The position numbers were made by a program, and so were the translations under genes. A stretch of 64,000 nt of DNA from SYIM01 sp039800325 (GTDB taxonomy: Bacteria; Pseudomonadota; Gammaproteobacteria; Burkholderiales; Burkholderiaceae_E), in NCBI GenBank assembly GCA_039800325.1, contig JBDLQY010000260.1:15496-79495 (forward strand), in the 5' to 3' direction. Shown here in pieces: positions 37,099 through 46,156 of this stretch. The notes under the pieces are model-generated. The model had not been told where the DNA came from. It saw nothing but the letters and a program-made list of their open reading frames with translations, and searched no databases. Position 1 is the first letter of the stretch. Each line of letters opens with the position of its first letter.

Positions 37099-37981
37099 TG
37101 AGGTACCTCGTCCCGCGTCGACCCAGCGCAGAGATCACCACCACGACCGCAGTCACCGACACCAGCAGTGTGAGTGCGGCCACCGCCGCCAGCGGCCAGT
37201 TGTAGACCACCAGCGACTGCTGCCAGATGAGCAGCGGCAGATAAACAAGGCGATTGCCGCCGATGATCTGCTGCGAGATAAAGGCCGTGGTCGAACTGGC
37301 AAAGACCAGCATGCAGCCGGCGACCAGGCCTGGCAGGCTCAGCGGGAAAATCACAGTGAACAGCGTACGCCAGCGTGAGGCGCCCAACGCCGCTGAAGCA
37401 TCCCGAAGATTTGGGTCGATGCGGCTCATCACGCTGATGAGCGGCAGCAGCATCAGGGGCATTTCAATCTGAGTGAGCGACAACACCAGGCCGAATTCGG
37501 TCTGCAGCAATCGCAGCGGCGCAGGGGTAAGCCCCAGCGACATCAGCGTGTAATTGATGACACCTTCATGACCCAGAATGACGATCCAGGCGAAGGTCCG
37601 AACCACCACCGACAGCAGCAGGGGCATGATGATGATGAAAAGCAGCACGCGCTGGATGCGCGGGCTGCTGGACATGTACACGATAGCCAATGGATAACCA
37701 ATCAGCACGCTGGCGGCAACCGTCAACAGCCCTAGTTTGAGCGTGTCAAAGGTGACCTTCCAGTAGAAGGGATCGCCAAGAAACTTCGTCCACATCGCAA
37801 AACCCAGTTGGGTAATGCGGTCGTCGTCAAAGGCGCTGACCCCGATCAGCATGAACAGGGGCGCCACAAAAAACGCAATAAAGGCCAGCGCAAGCGGCAG
37901 GGCGAGCTGCCACTCGGCTGGCTGCGTCAGGGCGGTCAGCCGCCCTGACCGTCCGGGCAAAGCTCCGGACACTGCACTCAT
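37088..37981 (-). CDS. ABC transporter permease, PotB type
   Basis: 297 residues from ATG 37981, whose first base is the last base of the binding-protein stop codon (TGATG coupling); a GTG one codon upstream is possible. Six helices, the first LALPLALAFIAFFVAPLFMLIGV. The EAA loop reads LRDASAALGASRWRTLFTVIFP. Partner of the PotC-type permease that follows. Confidence 0.92.
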   Translation of the reverse strand: MSAVSGALPGRSGRLTALTQPAEWQLALPLALAFIAFFVAPLFMLIGVSAFDDDRITQLGFAMWTKFLGDPFYWKVTFDTLKLGLLTVAASVLIGYPLAIVYMSSSPRIQRVLLFIIIMPLLLSVVVRTFAWIVILGHEGVINYTLMSLGLTPAPLRLLQTEFGLVLSLTQIEMPLMLLPLISVMSRIDPNLRDASAALGASRWRTLFTVIFPLSLPGLVAGCMLVFASSTTAFISQQIIGGNRLVYLPLLIWQQSLVVYNWPLAAVAALTLLVSVTAVVVVISALGRRGTRYLNVA

Positions 37982-39015
37982 CACTTGGCCACTTCCTTGT
38001 TGAAGCGTTCAATCCAGCCTGCGCGCAGGGGATTGATCTTGGACCAGTCATGGCGGATGAACTTATCCATCTCGCTAAGATTGGTGAGCGGCAAACCTGC
38101 CGAACCCAGCGGAACATCGCGGTTGACCGGCGCCAGGAAGTACGGAGGCTTCATCAGACCCTCCTGAACGCTGGCGGAGATCACCGTGTCCAGGTACTTG
38201 TAGGCGTTGGCCTGCTCAGCACCCTTGGCGATATGCATGGTGGTGAAGAAGGCAATAGTGCCGGTATCGGGCTTGACGAACTCGATGTCAACACCGCGGC
38301 TCTTGAGCGTGCCCACGTTCTGCGTGTTGGTGTACATGATGTCGATCTGGCCCTGCTGATAGAGGCTGGGCTGAGCGGCCGGCGCTGAGATGGCGGCCAC
38401 CTTGGGCAGAATTTTCTTCACTTCCGCGAAGAAAGGCTCTACGTTGGTTTCCGAGCCACCGAACATCTTGGCGATCTCAATGATGGAGACCGTGCCAAAG
38501 GTGGTCTGAAAGCCGGTCAGGCCCAGGCGCGAGACATACGGCTCTTTGAACAGATCGGTCCAGGACTTGGGCGGCGTGGAGAACTTCTTGGGGTTGTAGG
38601 CAATGCCCACAAACTGCGCGGCGACGCCCACGCCCCAGTCGTCGGCCATGCCAGCCGGCAGCTTGCCAAGGCCGGGCAATTTTTTCGGATCAAATTTTTC
38701 AAACAGACCCGCATCGATGCCCGTGATTCTGGGGCCCGGATCCAGCACAAACACGTCAAACGGAGGGGCACCACGCGCTGCCCTGGCCTTGGCGATCTGG
38801 TCAACCGCGAAGAGCGGCTGCATTTCCAGATCAACGTTGTGCGCCTTTTTGAGCGCGGGCGTGACGATGCCGCGGAAAGCTTCTTCCCAGGCACCGGGAT
38901 ACATGGCAGCCGTGACCACCCCTTTGGCGTGAGCAAGCCCAGGTACAAGACCGGCACCGCTGGCGGCGGCCATCGCAGCCAAAACGCTGCGGCGATTGAA
39001 ATCGGGTTTAGTCAT
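37981..39015 (-). CDS. ABC transporter substrate-binding protein, PotD-like
   Basis: 344 residues from ATG 39015 (MTKPDFNRRSVLAAM). The open frame runs upstream to 39186, but that part is not signal-like. The N-terminus carries a twin-arginine-like signal (NRRSVLAAMAAASGAGLVPGLAHA). The body is of the iron/polyamine binding group (AMYPGAWEEAFRGIVTPALKK, RAARGAPPFDVFVLDPGP, YTNTQNVGTLKSRGVDIEFVKP). It lies between the ATPase and permease genes in one transcription unit. The ligand is probably a ureide or related nitrogen compound, from context only. Confidence 0.9.
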   Translation of the reverse strand: MTKPDFNRRSVLAAMAAASGAGLVPGLAHAKGVVTAAMYPGAWEEAFRGIVTPALKKAHNVDLEMQPLFAVDQIAKARAARGAPPFDVFVLDPGPRITGIDAGLFEKFDPKKLPGLGKLPAGMADDWGVGVAAQFVGIAYNPKKFSTPPKSWTDLFKEPYVSRLGLTGFQTTFGTVSIIEIAKMFGGSETNVEPFFAEVKKILPKVAAISAPAAQPSLYQQGQIDIMYTNTQNVGTLKSRGVDIEFVKPDTGTIAFFTTMHIAKGAEQANAYKYLDTVISASVQEGLMKPPYFLAPVNRDVPLGSAGLPLTNLSEMDKFIRHDWSKINPLRAGWIERFNKEVAK

Positions 39016-39088
39016 GAAAATCCCCTTGGTTGAGTCAAACGGGTTGGACAAGCGTGCAAGGTAAACGGAGTCAACGTGCTGCAGAGCA

Positions 39089-40228
39089 TCAGGCATCCGC
39101 GGCGAACACAGCTGGACGCGCCTGGGGGCGTAGTCCGCAAAAGAGCTGGGGCCCGGCATCAGCATCCTGACCGATGCGCGCCTCAACCAGCTTCAGCGTC
39201 GACCCGTCTCGGGCGAGCAGGTCATGGACCACATTCGCGCCCAGCGGCACCAGTAGCCTGCGCTGCACAGGCCAATAGCCCGGGCCTGGTTGATTCGACA
39301 ATGCGAGTTGCTCGGGACGAACCGCCAGCACGACTTCACGTCCTGCCGAGAGGCTGCGATCAGTGGGCACGGTCACTGTGGCACCCGCAGACAGCTCGAT
39401 GATCAGGCTGTCTGCATCGCGCCCCGTCACCCGGCCCGCCATCATGTTGGCAGTCCCGATAAAGCCCGCGACAAATCGGGTCGCCGGCTTGTCATAGACG
39501 CTGGCGGGTGTGTCGAACTGTTCGACCCGGCCGCTGTTCATGACGGCGATTCGGTCAGCCACACTCATCGCCTCTTCCTGGTCGTGAGTCACTAAAATCG
39601 CCGTCAGCCCAAACTGCTGCTGCAGGCGCTTGACCTCAATCTGCATATCCAGACGCAAGCTCTTGTCGAGCGCTGAAAAGGGCTCGTCCAGCAGGAGTAC
39701 AGAGGGCTCGACCGCCAGCGCCCGGGCGAGCGCCACGCGCTGCTGCTGCCCTCCCGACAACTGGCGCGGGAAACGATCGCCCATTCCGCTGAGCCGAACC
39801 ACTTCAAGAAAGCGATCAACCGTCGCCGCCGCCCGAGAGCGAGACTGACCGCGCGCTCGTAGTCCGTAGGCGACGTTTTCAGCCACTGTCATGTGGGGAA
39901 ACAGGGCGTAATTTTGAAACACGATGCCGACGTTGCGCCGGTTGGGTGGCAAGGCATCAATGCTGGCGCCGTCAATGAGTACGCGCCCGGTCTGCTGGGT
40001 GACAAAGCCCGCGATGGTTCGCAGCAAGGTGGTCTTGCCACAGCCAGACGGCCCCAAGAGGGCAACGACCTCACCGGCACGGATCGACAAGGACACATCG
40101 TCGACTGCGACCACCGAGCCATACCGATGACGTAGCCCCTCGAGCTCAACGGGTCGACCCCGAGCGGCCGGGCCAGCCTCTATTCCCGTCGCAGCCTGCG
40201 CTTGACGCTGTTCAGCCGTAAAATTCAC
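39089..40228 (-). CDS. ABC transporter ATP-binding protein, PotA type
   Basis: 379 residues from GTG 40228, with GGAAG 7 bases upstream. Walker A GPSGCGKTT, Q-loop FQNYALFPHMTV, signature LSGGQQQRVALARAL, Walker B VLLLDEPFSALD and the switch His in VTHDQEEAMSVADR. A C-terminal TOBE-like regulatory domain (about residues 280-365) follows. First gene of the group ATPase, binding protein, PotB, PotC, allA, puuE; all read in one direction with short gaps. Confidence 0.95.
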   Translation of the reverse strand: MNFTAEQRQAQAATGIEAGPAARGRPVELEGLRHRYGSVVAVDDVSLSIRAGEVVALLGPSGCGKTTLLRTIAGFVTQQTGRVLIDGASIDALPPNRRNVGIVFQNYALFPHMTVAENVAYGLRARGQSRSRAAATVDRFLEVVRLSGMGDRFPRQLSGGQQQRVALARALAVEPSVLLLDEPFSALDKSLRLDMQIEVKRLQQQFGLTAILVTHDQEEAMSVADRIAVMNSGRVEQFDTPASVYDKPATRFVAGFIGTANMMAGRVTGRDADSLIIELSAGATVTVPTDRSLSAGREVVLAVRPEQLALSNQPGPGYWPVQRRLLVPLGANVVHDLLARDGSTLKLVEARIGQDADAGPQLFCGLRPQARPAVFAADA

Positions 40229-40442
40229 ATTTGTCTTCCAGTGTTTGCTTACTTACGCCCACAGACTAGCGGCCGCACCGATGAAGTGCAATCAAAACAC
40301 CTAAAAGCCAGGAATTGAAACAACCAATCTCCTAGCAATCGCCATGCCGCACCGGCACAGTGCGGGATTGGTACTCCGGGATGAGAATCGAGCCCTATCT
40401 TAGGGCGGAGTGACACGACAAGACCGCTTATCGAAGAAACCC

Positions 40443-40459
40443 TGCACCGATCAGGTGCA
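40443..40459. promoter_or_regulatory. Inverted repeat upstream of the SDR-Bug-tcu group
   Basis: TGCACC (40443-40448), 5 bases, GGTGCA (40454-40459), about 18 bases upstream of the SDR start, in the 249-bp interval between divergent operons. The size and placement suit an operator of a dimeric regulator, for example GntR type, but no regulator gene is adjacent. The rest of the interval (40229-40442) shows nothing I can name. Confidence 0.35.
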
Positions 40460-40477
40460 TACCCAATTGGAGTCGCC

Positions 40478-41233
40478 ATGGATCTGAAATTGAATTCGAA
40501 ACGCGCGCTGGTCACCGGCGCAAGCGCTGGCATTGGCCGCGGCATCGCACTGGCGCTGGCGGCCGAGGGGGTGCAAATGGCCATCACGGCGCGACGCGAC
40601 GATAGGCTGCGCGAGCTTGCCAAAGAGATTCAGGCCAGTGGTGCGCCTGAGCCCGTCTGTATCGCCTTCGACATGTACGATCCGGGCGCCGCCCAGCGCA
40701 TCGCCGCGCTCGCCACCGAGGCACTGGGCGGCGTCGATATTTTGATCAACAACGCAGGCGGCTCCCGCAGCTTTGCAGATCTGCACGTGGATGAAACCCG
40801 ATGGGAAGAGGCCCTGACCTTGAATTTTCATCGTCCGCGGCAGCTTGCCGATGCGCTGATCGATGGCATGATTTCGCGCGGCTGGGGGCGCATCATCAAC
40901 ATCACCGGCAAAAGCGAACCTGATCATGTCAACGGTGCCTTTTGCGCCAAGGCTGGCCTGCACAGCTGGGCCAAAGGCCTGTCGCGCATGGTGGGCAAGC
41001 ACGGCATCACCGTGAACTGCGTGCCGCCCGGGCGCATTCACTCCGAGCAGATTCTGCGCAACTACACCCCCGAGTATCGTCAGTGGCAATGTGAGAACGA
41101 AATTCCAGTGGGTCGATACGGCGAGCCTGAAGACATTGCCGCGCTGGTGACATTTCTGGCTTCGCCGCTGGCCGGTTACATTACCGGCGCGGTCATCCCG
41201 GTCGATGGCGGACTGCGCCGCTATCAGTTCTGA
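40478..41233 (+). CDS. SDR-fold protein lacking the catalytic tyrosine
   Basis: 251 residues. The nucleotide loop VTGASAGIGRGIALALA, NNAGGS near residue 90 and the C-terminal LAGYITGAVIPVDGG are those of FabG-like SDRs. In the active-site helix the text is NGAFCAKAGLHSWAKGL: the lysine aligns, but the position four before it, normally Tyr, is Ala, and the usual Ser-Ser is ITGKS. Compare the other SDR in this window, which has YAGSK. It may therefore be a non-canonical reductase, a dehydratase-like or a binding protein. It is the first gene of the plus-strand group with a Bug receptor and TcuAB. Confidence 0.85.
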   Translation: MDLKLNSKRALVTGASAGIGRGIALALAAEGVQMAITARRDDRLRELAKEIQASGAPEPVCIAFDMYDPGAAQRIAALATEALGGVDILINNAGGSRSFADLHVDETRWEEALTLNFHRPRQLADALIDGMISRGWGRIINITGKSEPDHVNGAFCAKAGLHSWAKGLSRMVGKHGITVNCVPPGRIHSEQILRNYTPEYRQWQCENEIPVGRYGEPEDIAALVTFLASPLAGYITGAVIPVDGGLRRYQF

Positions 41234-41255
41234 ACTTCATTCAAGGAGCCTTCCC

Positions 41256-42239
41256 ATGAAGCGACGCATTCTGCTGAACACAGGCCTGGCAGCCGCCCTG
41301 GGTTTGATGGGGTTAACACACGCTCATGCGCAGCCTGCACCATGGCCCACTAAGTCCATCCGGTTTGTGGTGCCCTTCGCACCGGGTGGCACCAGCGAGA
41401 TCGTGGCCCGCTCGGTGGCCGCCGAGCTCAGCAAACAGCTGGGCCAAAGCGTTTATGTTGAAAACAAGCCGGGTGGGGCTGGCGTCACCGCGATGTCGGA
41501 AGTCGCCAAGGCCGCTCCTGACGGTTACACCGTGATCCTCGGTCATGTCGGAACCCTGGCGGTCAACCCTTACATGCTTAAGAGCCAGCCCTACGATGTC
41601 AACCGCGATTTCGTGCCTGTGACCCTGCTGGCTAAAGTACCCAATGTGTTTGTAATTCACCCCGATGTGCCTGCGCGCGACTTCCGCGAATTTGTCGAGT
41701 ACGTTAAGAAAAATCCTGGCAAGCTCAACTATGGTTCGGCCGGCAATGCCAGCGCAGGACATCTGGCCATGGAGTACCTCAAGCTCGTCACCGGTATGCA
41801 CATCGTGCATATTCCCTACCGAGGAACCGGCCCGCAACTGGTCGACCTGCTCGCCGGACGCACCGACGCCTCATCGGCCGGAATGCCGGCGCTCGGTCAG
41901 CACATCCGCAGCGGCAAGCTGCGAGCGATCGCGGTGGGCACTCAGGCTCGCATCCCGGCTCTGCCCGACGTTCCCACGGTGGCAGAGATGGGTTTCAAGG
42001 ACTTTGAAACCTCGCAGTGGTACGGCATGCTGGCGCCCGCGGGCACACCGGCTGACATTGTGAAGCGTCTTCAGCAAGAGTCACACAAAGCTTTGCGTGC
42101 CAGTTCGGTCACCGAGCGTTTTGCCAGCGATAACGCTGTCGGTGGTGGTGGCCCGCCGGAAGAATTCGCCGCCTTTATTCGCAATGAGCAGCGCATCTGG
42201 TCTGACATTGTGAAGCGCGCTGACATCAAGGCTGATTAA
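41256..42239 (+). CDS. Bug/TctC-type receptor
   Basis: 327 residues from ATG 41256, with AAGGAG upstream. A signal peptide ends near AHAQ, followed by WPTKSIRFVVPFAPGGTSEIVAR and the paired phrases AAPDGYTVILGHVGTLAVNPY and NPGKLNYGSAGNASAGH. It lies 22 bp after the SDR gene and upstream of tcuA. Bug proteins bind carboxylates, so tricarballylate, citrate or aconitate is a reasonable ligand. No tctAB genes are nearby. Confidence 0.93.
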   Translation: MKRRILLNTGLAAALGLMGLTHAHAQPAPWPTKSIRFVVPFAPGGTSEIVARSVAAELSKQLGQSVYVENKPGGAGVTAMSEVAKAAPDGYTVILGHVGTLAVNPYMLKSQPYDVNRDFVPVTLLAKVPNVFVIHPDVPARDFREFVEYVKKNPGKLNYGSAGNASAGHLAMEYLKLVTGMHIVHIPYRGTGPQLVDLLAGRTDASSAGMPALGQHIRSGKLRAIAVGTQARIPALPDVPTVAEMGFKDFETSQWYGMLAPAGTPADIVKRLQQESHKALRASSVTERFASDNAVGGGGPPEEFAAFIRNEQRIWSDIVKRADIKAD

Positions 42240-42325
42240 GTTATCGACAAATCCACCTGTCCCAGGCCTTGGTGCCCGACACGCGACCACGCGGGCGGGG
42301 CTTTTCTGATGCAACATGGTTCACC

Positions 42326-43789
42326 ATGATCGTTGATCAATCCACCGATGTGCTGATCGTAGGCGGCGGTAACGCCGCGCTGTGCGCAGCGCTCATGGCT
42401 CTCGAAGCCGGTGCGCGCGTTCGTCTGCTAGAAGTTGCACCGCGGGAATGGCGTGGCGGCAACTCCATGCATGTACGCAATCTTCGCTGCATGCATGACG
42501 CACCCCAGGACGTCCTGGTGGAAGCCTATCCCGAGGAAGAATTCTGGCAAGACCTGCTCCGGGTCACGGGCGGCCTCACGGATGAGACCATGGCTCGTCT
42601 GGCTATTCGAGCCTCCGCCACCTGTCGACCCTGGATGACCCGCCACGGAGTACGGTTTCAGCCGTCCCTGTCGGGCGCCTTGCATACCGCACGGACCAAT
42701 GCGTTTTTCATGGGTGGCGGCAAAGCGCTGGTCAACGCCTATTACCGCAGCGCCGAAAGGCTGGGCGCCCGCATCGACTACAACGCCGAGGTCACAGGCA
42801 TCGAACTCGACGGCACACGCTTCGTTGCGGCGCAGGTCAGGCATCGCCTGCCGGACGGCACCACCCGTGACGAACGGATCACCGCGCGCAGTTGCGTAAT
42901 CGCCTGCGGCGGGTTCGAGTCCAATATCGAATGGCTGCGAGAAGCCTGGGGAACCAATCAGCACGGCGAAAACCCGGCCGATCGATTTCTGGTTCGAGGC
43001 ACCCGTTTTAATCAGGGCACGCTTCTGCGTCTGCTTGCCCAGCGGGGCGCTGACACCACCGGCGATCCGACTCAGGCCCACATGGTAGCCATCGATGCCC
43101 GGGCGCCGCTCTATGACGGCGGCATCTGTACGCGTATTGACTGCGTATCGCTGGGCGTGGTGCTCAACCTGCGCGCCGAGCGCTTTTACGATGAGGGCGA
43201 AGACTTCTGGCCCAAGCGCTATGCGATCTGGGGACGCCTGGTTGCGCAACAGCCTGGACAAACCGCCTGGTGCGTGATCGATGCAAAGGCGGTCGGTCGC
43301 TTTATGCCACCGGTTTTCGAGGGCACACGCGCCTCCACCCTACCTGAACTTGCCCGTGCGATCGGGCTGGATGAGACTCGCTTTATGCAGACTGTCAATC
43401 AGTACAACGCGGCCTGTCGACCCGGCAGCTTTGACCATACGGTGCTCGACGACTGCCACACCGAAGGCCTGACACCGCCAAAGACCCACTGGGCGCTACC
43501 CATCGATACCCCCCCCTTCGCCGCTTACCCGGTCAGACCGGGTATCACGTTTACCTACTACGGTCTGCGTACTGACAAAACCACGGCTGTCCAGTTTGGT
43601 GGCGAGCAAAGCCCCAACCTGTTTGCGGCCGGCGAGATCATGGCCGGTAATGTGCTGGGCAAGGGTTACACCGCAGGCGTGGGCATGACCATCGGTACAG
43701 CCTACGGTCGTATCGCCGGCGTTCAGGCAGCTCAAGCGGCCATCGGCGTTCGTCTGGACATCGCGGAGGTCGACCGTGCCGCCGCTTGA
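42326..43789 (+). CDS. tcuA: FAD-dependent tricarballylate dehydrogenase-like protein TcuA
   Basis: 487 residues from ATG 42326. The FAD motif is DVLIVGGGNAALCAALMALEAGARV, with a fumarate-reductase-like C-terminal half including GLRTDKTTAVQF and NLFAAGEIMAGNVLGKGYTAGVGMTIG. In Salmonella, TcuA oxidises tricarballylate to cis-aconitate and TcuB passes the electrons on. The 3' end overlaps the tcuB start by 14 bases. The substrate here could also be another tricarboxylate. Confidence 0.9.
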   Translation: MIVDQSTDVLIVGGGNAALCAALMALEAGARVRLLEVAPREWRGGNSMHVRNLRCMHDAPQDVLVEAYPEEEFWQDLLRVTGGLTDETMARLAIRASATCRPWMTRHGVRFQPSLSGALHTARTNAFFMGGGKALVNAYYRSAERLGARIDYNAEVTGIELDGTRFVAAQVRHRLPDGTTRDERITARSCVIACGGFESNIEWLREAWGTNQHGENPADRFLVRGTRFNQGTLLRLLAQRGADTTGDPTQAHMVAIDARAPLYDGGICTRIDCVSLGVVLNLRAERFYDEGEDFWPKRYAIWGRLVAQQPGQTAWCVIDAKAVGRFMPPVFEGTRASTLPELARAIGLDETRFMQTVNQYNAACRPGSFDHTVLDDCHTEGLTPPKTHWALPIDTPPFAAYPVRPGITFTYYGLRTDKTTAVQFGGEQSPNLFAAGEIMAGNVLGKGYTAGVGMTIGTAYGRIAGVQAAQAAIGVRLDIAEVDRAAA

Positions 43790-44957
43790 ATCGCTAGCCC
43801 GACAGGCGCAGGCCCTGGCCGACGCGCCCTGGTTATCTGGCCCTCACACCCCAGCCGAAACCGAGGTGGCGCGACAGATGCAGATCTGCAACGCCTGCCG
43901 CTACTGCGAGGGCTTCTGTGCGGTGTTTCCGGCCATGACCCGTCGCCTCGAGTTTGGCCGTGCTGATGTGCACTACCTGGCCAACCTTTGTCACAACTGC
44001 GGCGCCTGTTTACATGCCTGCCAATATGCGCCACCGCATGACTTCGCGGTGAATGTACCGCGCGCGATGGCCACCGTGCGCGGCCAGACCTATGCCGACT
44101 TTGCCTGGCCGCCCAGCTTCGGCACGCTTTATCGACGCAACGGTTTGACCGTGGCCATGGCACTGGCCGCAGGTTTAAGCCTGTTTCTGGCGCTGGCGGC
44201 AGCCCGCCAGGGTGACCTCTGGACTTCGGTCGAGGGCGGGCGCTTTTACGATATTTTTCCGCACGGGCTGATGGTGTCGCTGTTCCTGCCCATTTTTGCC
44301 TTCGCCCTGCTGGCGCTGACACTCGGTGCACGACAGTTCTGGAAAGCACTTAAGCCAGCCACCAGCGGCGCCGATCTGCAAGGCCCGGCGCTGGCTGAGG
44401 CCAGTCATGACGCACTCAAGCTCAAGTATCTCGACGGCGGACATGGCGAGGGCTGCCACAACGAAGACGATGCCTGGACCCAGTCACGTCGACGATTCCA
44501 CCATCTGACGTTTTACGGCTTTCTGCTGTGCCTGGCCTCGACCTCAGTCGCCACTATCTATCACTATGCCCTGGGCTGGATCGCACCGTACGACTGGCCC
44601 AGTCTGCCCAAGCTGCTGGGTGTCACCGGCGGCATTGCGCTCAGCATAGGCACTGCGGGGCTGCTGCGCCTGCGACTGCGCCGTCATCCTGATCATGTTC
44701 TGCCGGCCCAGCAGGGCATGGATCTTGGCTTCATTGGACTGCTGCTGCTCACCGGGGTAAGCGGGCTACTGCTGGTGATGGTTCGCGATTCGGCGGCAAT
44801 GCCACTGGTGTTGTGCGTACACCTGGGTTCGGTCATGGCGCTCTTCTTCACCATGCCTTACGGCAAGTTCGCCCATGGCGTCTATCGCGTCGCTGCGATG
44901 CTGCGCTACGCAGTCGAACGCCGGCAGCCGAATCGTCTCGGCCTGGGCGGCGAATAG
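43776..44957 (+). CDS. tcuB: TcuB / CitB-type iron-sulfur and haem membrane protein
   Basis: 393 residues from GTG 43776. Two 4Fe-4S clusters are indicated: CNACRYCEGFC with a following CAVFP-type cysteine, and CHNCGACLHACQYAPPH. Six membrane helices follow (for example LTVAMALAAGLSLFLALAAA and FYGFLLCLASTSVATIYHYALG), with histidines that could bind haem. It reoxidises TcuA's FAD and passes electrons to the quinone pool. It is coupled to tcuA by overlap, and an epoxide hydrolase gene follows by 8 bp. Confidence 0.92.
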   Translation: MPPLESLARQAQALADAPWLSGPHTPAETEVARQMQICNACRYCEGFCAVFPAMTRRLEFGRADVHYLANLCHNCGACLHACQYAPPHDFAVNVPRAMATVRGQTYADFAWPPSFGTLYRRNGLTVAMALAAGLSLFLALAAARQGDLWTSVEGGRFYDIFPHGLMVSLFLPIFAFALLALTLGARQFWKALKPATSGADLQGPALAEASHDALKLKYLDGGHGEGCHNEDDAWTQSRRRFHHLTFYGFLLCLASTSVATIYHYALGWIAPYDWPSLPKLLGVTGGIALSIGTAGLLRLRLRRHPDHVLPAQQGMDLGFIGLLLLTGVSGLLLVMVRDSAAMPLVLCVHLGSVMALFFTMPYGKFAHGVYRVAAMLRYAVERRQPNRLGLGGE

Positions 44958-44965
44958 GAGGCTAT

Positions 44966-46135
44966 ATGACCCCGACGCCCTTCCGACTACAGATTCCGGC
45001 TGAATCCTTGCACGACCTGCGCCGACGTCTCAGCCAGGCCCGATACCCCGACACGGCTCCGGGCGAGCCCTGGGCCTGCGGTACCGATGTCGACTACATG
45101 CAGACACTGCTGGCCTATTGGCGGGACCAATTCGATTGGCGTGCCCAGGAAGCCCGTCTAAACGCCCTACCCCAGTTCAAGGCGGAGATCGGCGATGCCG
45201 ATGTGCATTTTCTGCACGTACCCGGTAAGCGGCCGACTGGCGGGCCAGAGCCGACGCCACTACTGCTGCTGCATGGCTGGCCAGGCTCGGTCTTCGAGTT
45301 TTTGGACATCATCGACCGACTCACCGATCCAGCCCGCTTTGGTGGCAACCCACACGATGCCTTTACGGTGGTGGCGCCATCACTACCGGGCTTCGGTCTG
45401 TCGTACCGACCTGGGCACCGATACGGCCTTGAGGCCATGACTGATCGGGTGGCGCGCCTCATGATTGAGGTACTGGGCTACTCCCGCTTTGCCGCGCAGG
45501 GCGGCGACTGGGGCTCTTTTGTAGCCTCAAGGCTTGCCATCACTCACCCGCAGCATCTGCTGGGTATCCATCTCAATTTTATGCCGCTGCGCCGCGACGG
45601 TGATTTCGACCAGACAGATCCCGATCAGGCTCGCTATCGCGAAGAACTCGCGCTGTTTCTCAAGGAAGAAGCGGGCTACCAGTGGATACAAGGCACACGA
45701 CCGCAAACACTGGCCTTCGGCTTGAATGACTCGCCCCTGGGACTCGCCGCCTGGTTGATTGAAAAATTTCAGCGCTGGACTGACAACGACGGTGACCCAG
45801 AACAGGCTTTATCGCGCGATGTGATGCTGGCCAACATCAGTTTTTACTGGTTTACCGGATGCATCGCCTCGTCATTCTGGCCCTACTACGCCCGCATGCG
45901 TGGGCCCTGGCCCATCGCGCAAGACGGCGGCATTCAAGTGCCCATGGGGTACGCGCAATTTCCGCGCGAAATTCTTCGCCCGCCGCGCTCGCTGGCCGCA
46001 CGCAGCTATGCCGATATTCGTCGTTGGACCGTCTGTGAGCGGGGTGGCCATTTCGCAGCGCTTGAGCAGCCCGCCGTGCTGGCGCACGAGATTCGCGAGT
46101 TTTTCAGACCCTTGCGCAGCACCATCGCATCGTAG
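44966..46135 (+). CDS. Epoxide hydrolase, EHN-domain alpha/beta hydrolase
   Basis: 389 residues from ATG 44966, with TAGGAG upstream. The N-terminal EHN domain (PFRLQIPAESLHDLRRRLSQARYPD) is followed by the hydrolase fold: oxyanion HGWPGS, nucleophile Asp in AAQGGDWGSFVASRLA, catalytic His in GGHFAALEQP, and YWFTGCIASSFWPYYARM carrying the ring-opening Tyr region. It hydrates an epoxide to a diol. It is co-directional with tcuB, so it may treat an epoxidised acid in the same pathway, though its substrate could be unrelated. Confidence 0.91.
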   Translation: MTPTPFRLQIPAESLHDLRRRLSQARYPDTAPGEPWACGTDVDYMQTLLAYWRDQFDWRAQEARLNALPQFKAEIGDADVHFLHVPGKRPTGGPEPTPLLLLHGWPGSVFEFLDIIDRLTDPARFGGNPHDAFTVVAPSLPGFGLSYRPGHRYGLEAMTDRVARLMIEVLGYSRFAAQGGDWGSFVASRLAITHPQHLLGIHLNFMPLRRDGDFDQTDPDQARYREELALFLKEEAGYQWIQGTRPQTLAFGLNDSPLGLAAWLIEKFQRWTDNDGDPEQALSRDVMLANISFYWFTGCIASSFWPYYARMRGPWPIAQDGGIQVPMGYAQFPREILRPPRSLAARSYADIRRWTVCERGGHFAALEQPAVLAHEIREFFRPLRSTIAS

Positions 46136-46156
46136 CGGTGACGCAAGCCGGACGTC

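Noticed and set aside
39016..39186. Extended N-terminus of the PotD-like binding protein
   Set aside because: The extra 57 residues overlap the ATPase gene end and would bury the Tat-like signal peptide that begins at 39015.
42428..43261. 277-codon minus-strand frame inside tcuA
   Set aside because: Shadow of the flavoprotein coding frame; low-complexity Gly/Ala/Arg text without motifs.
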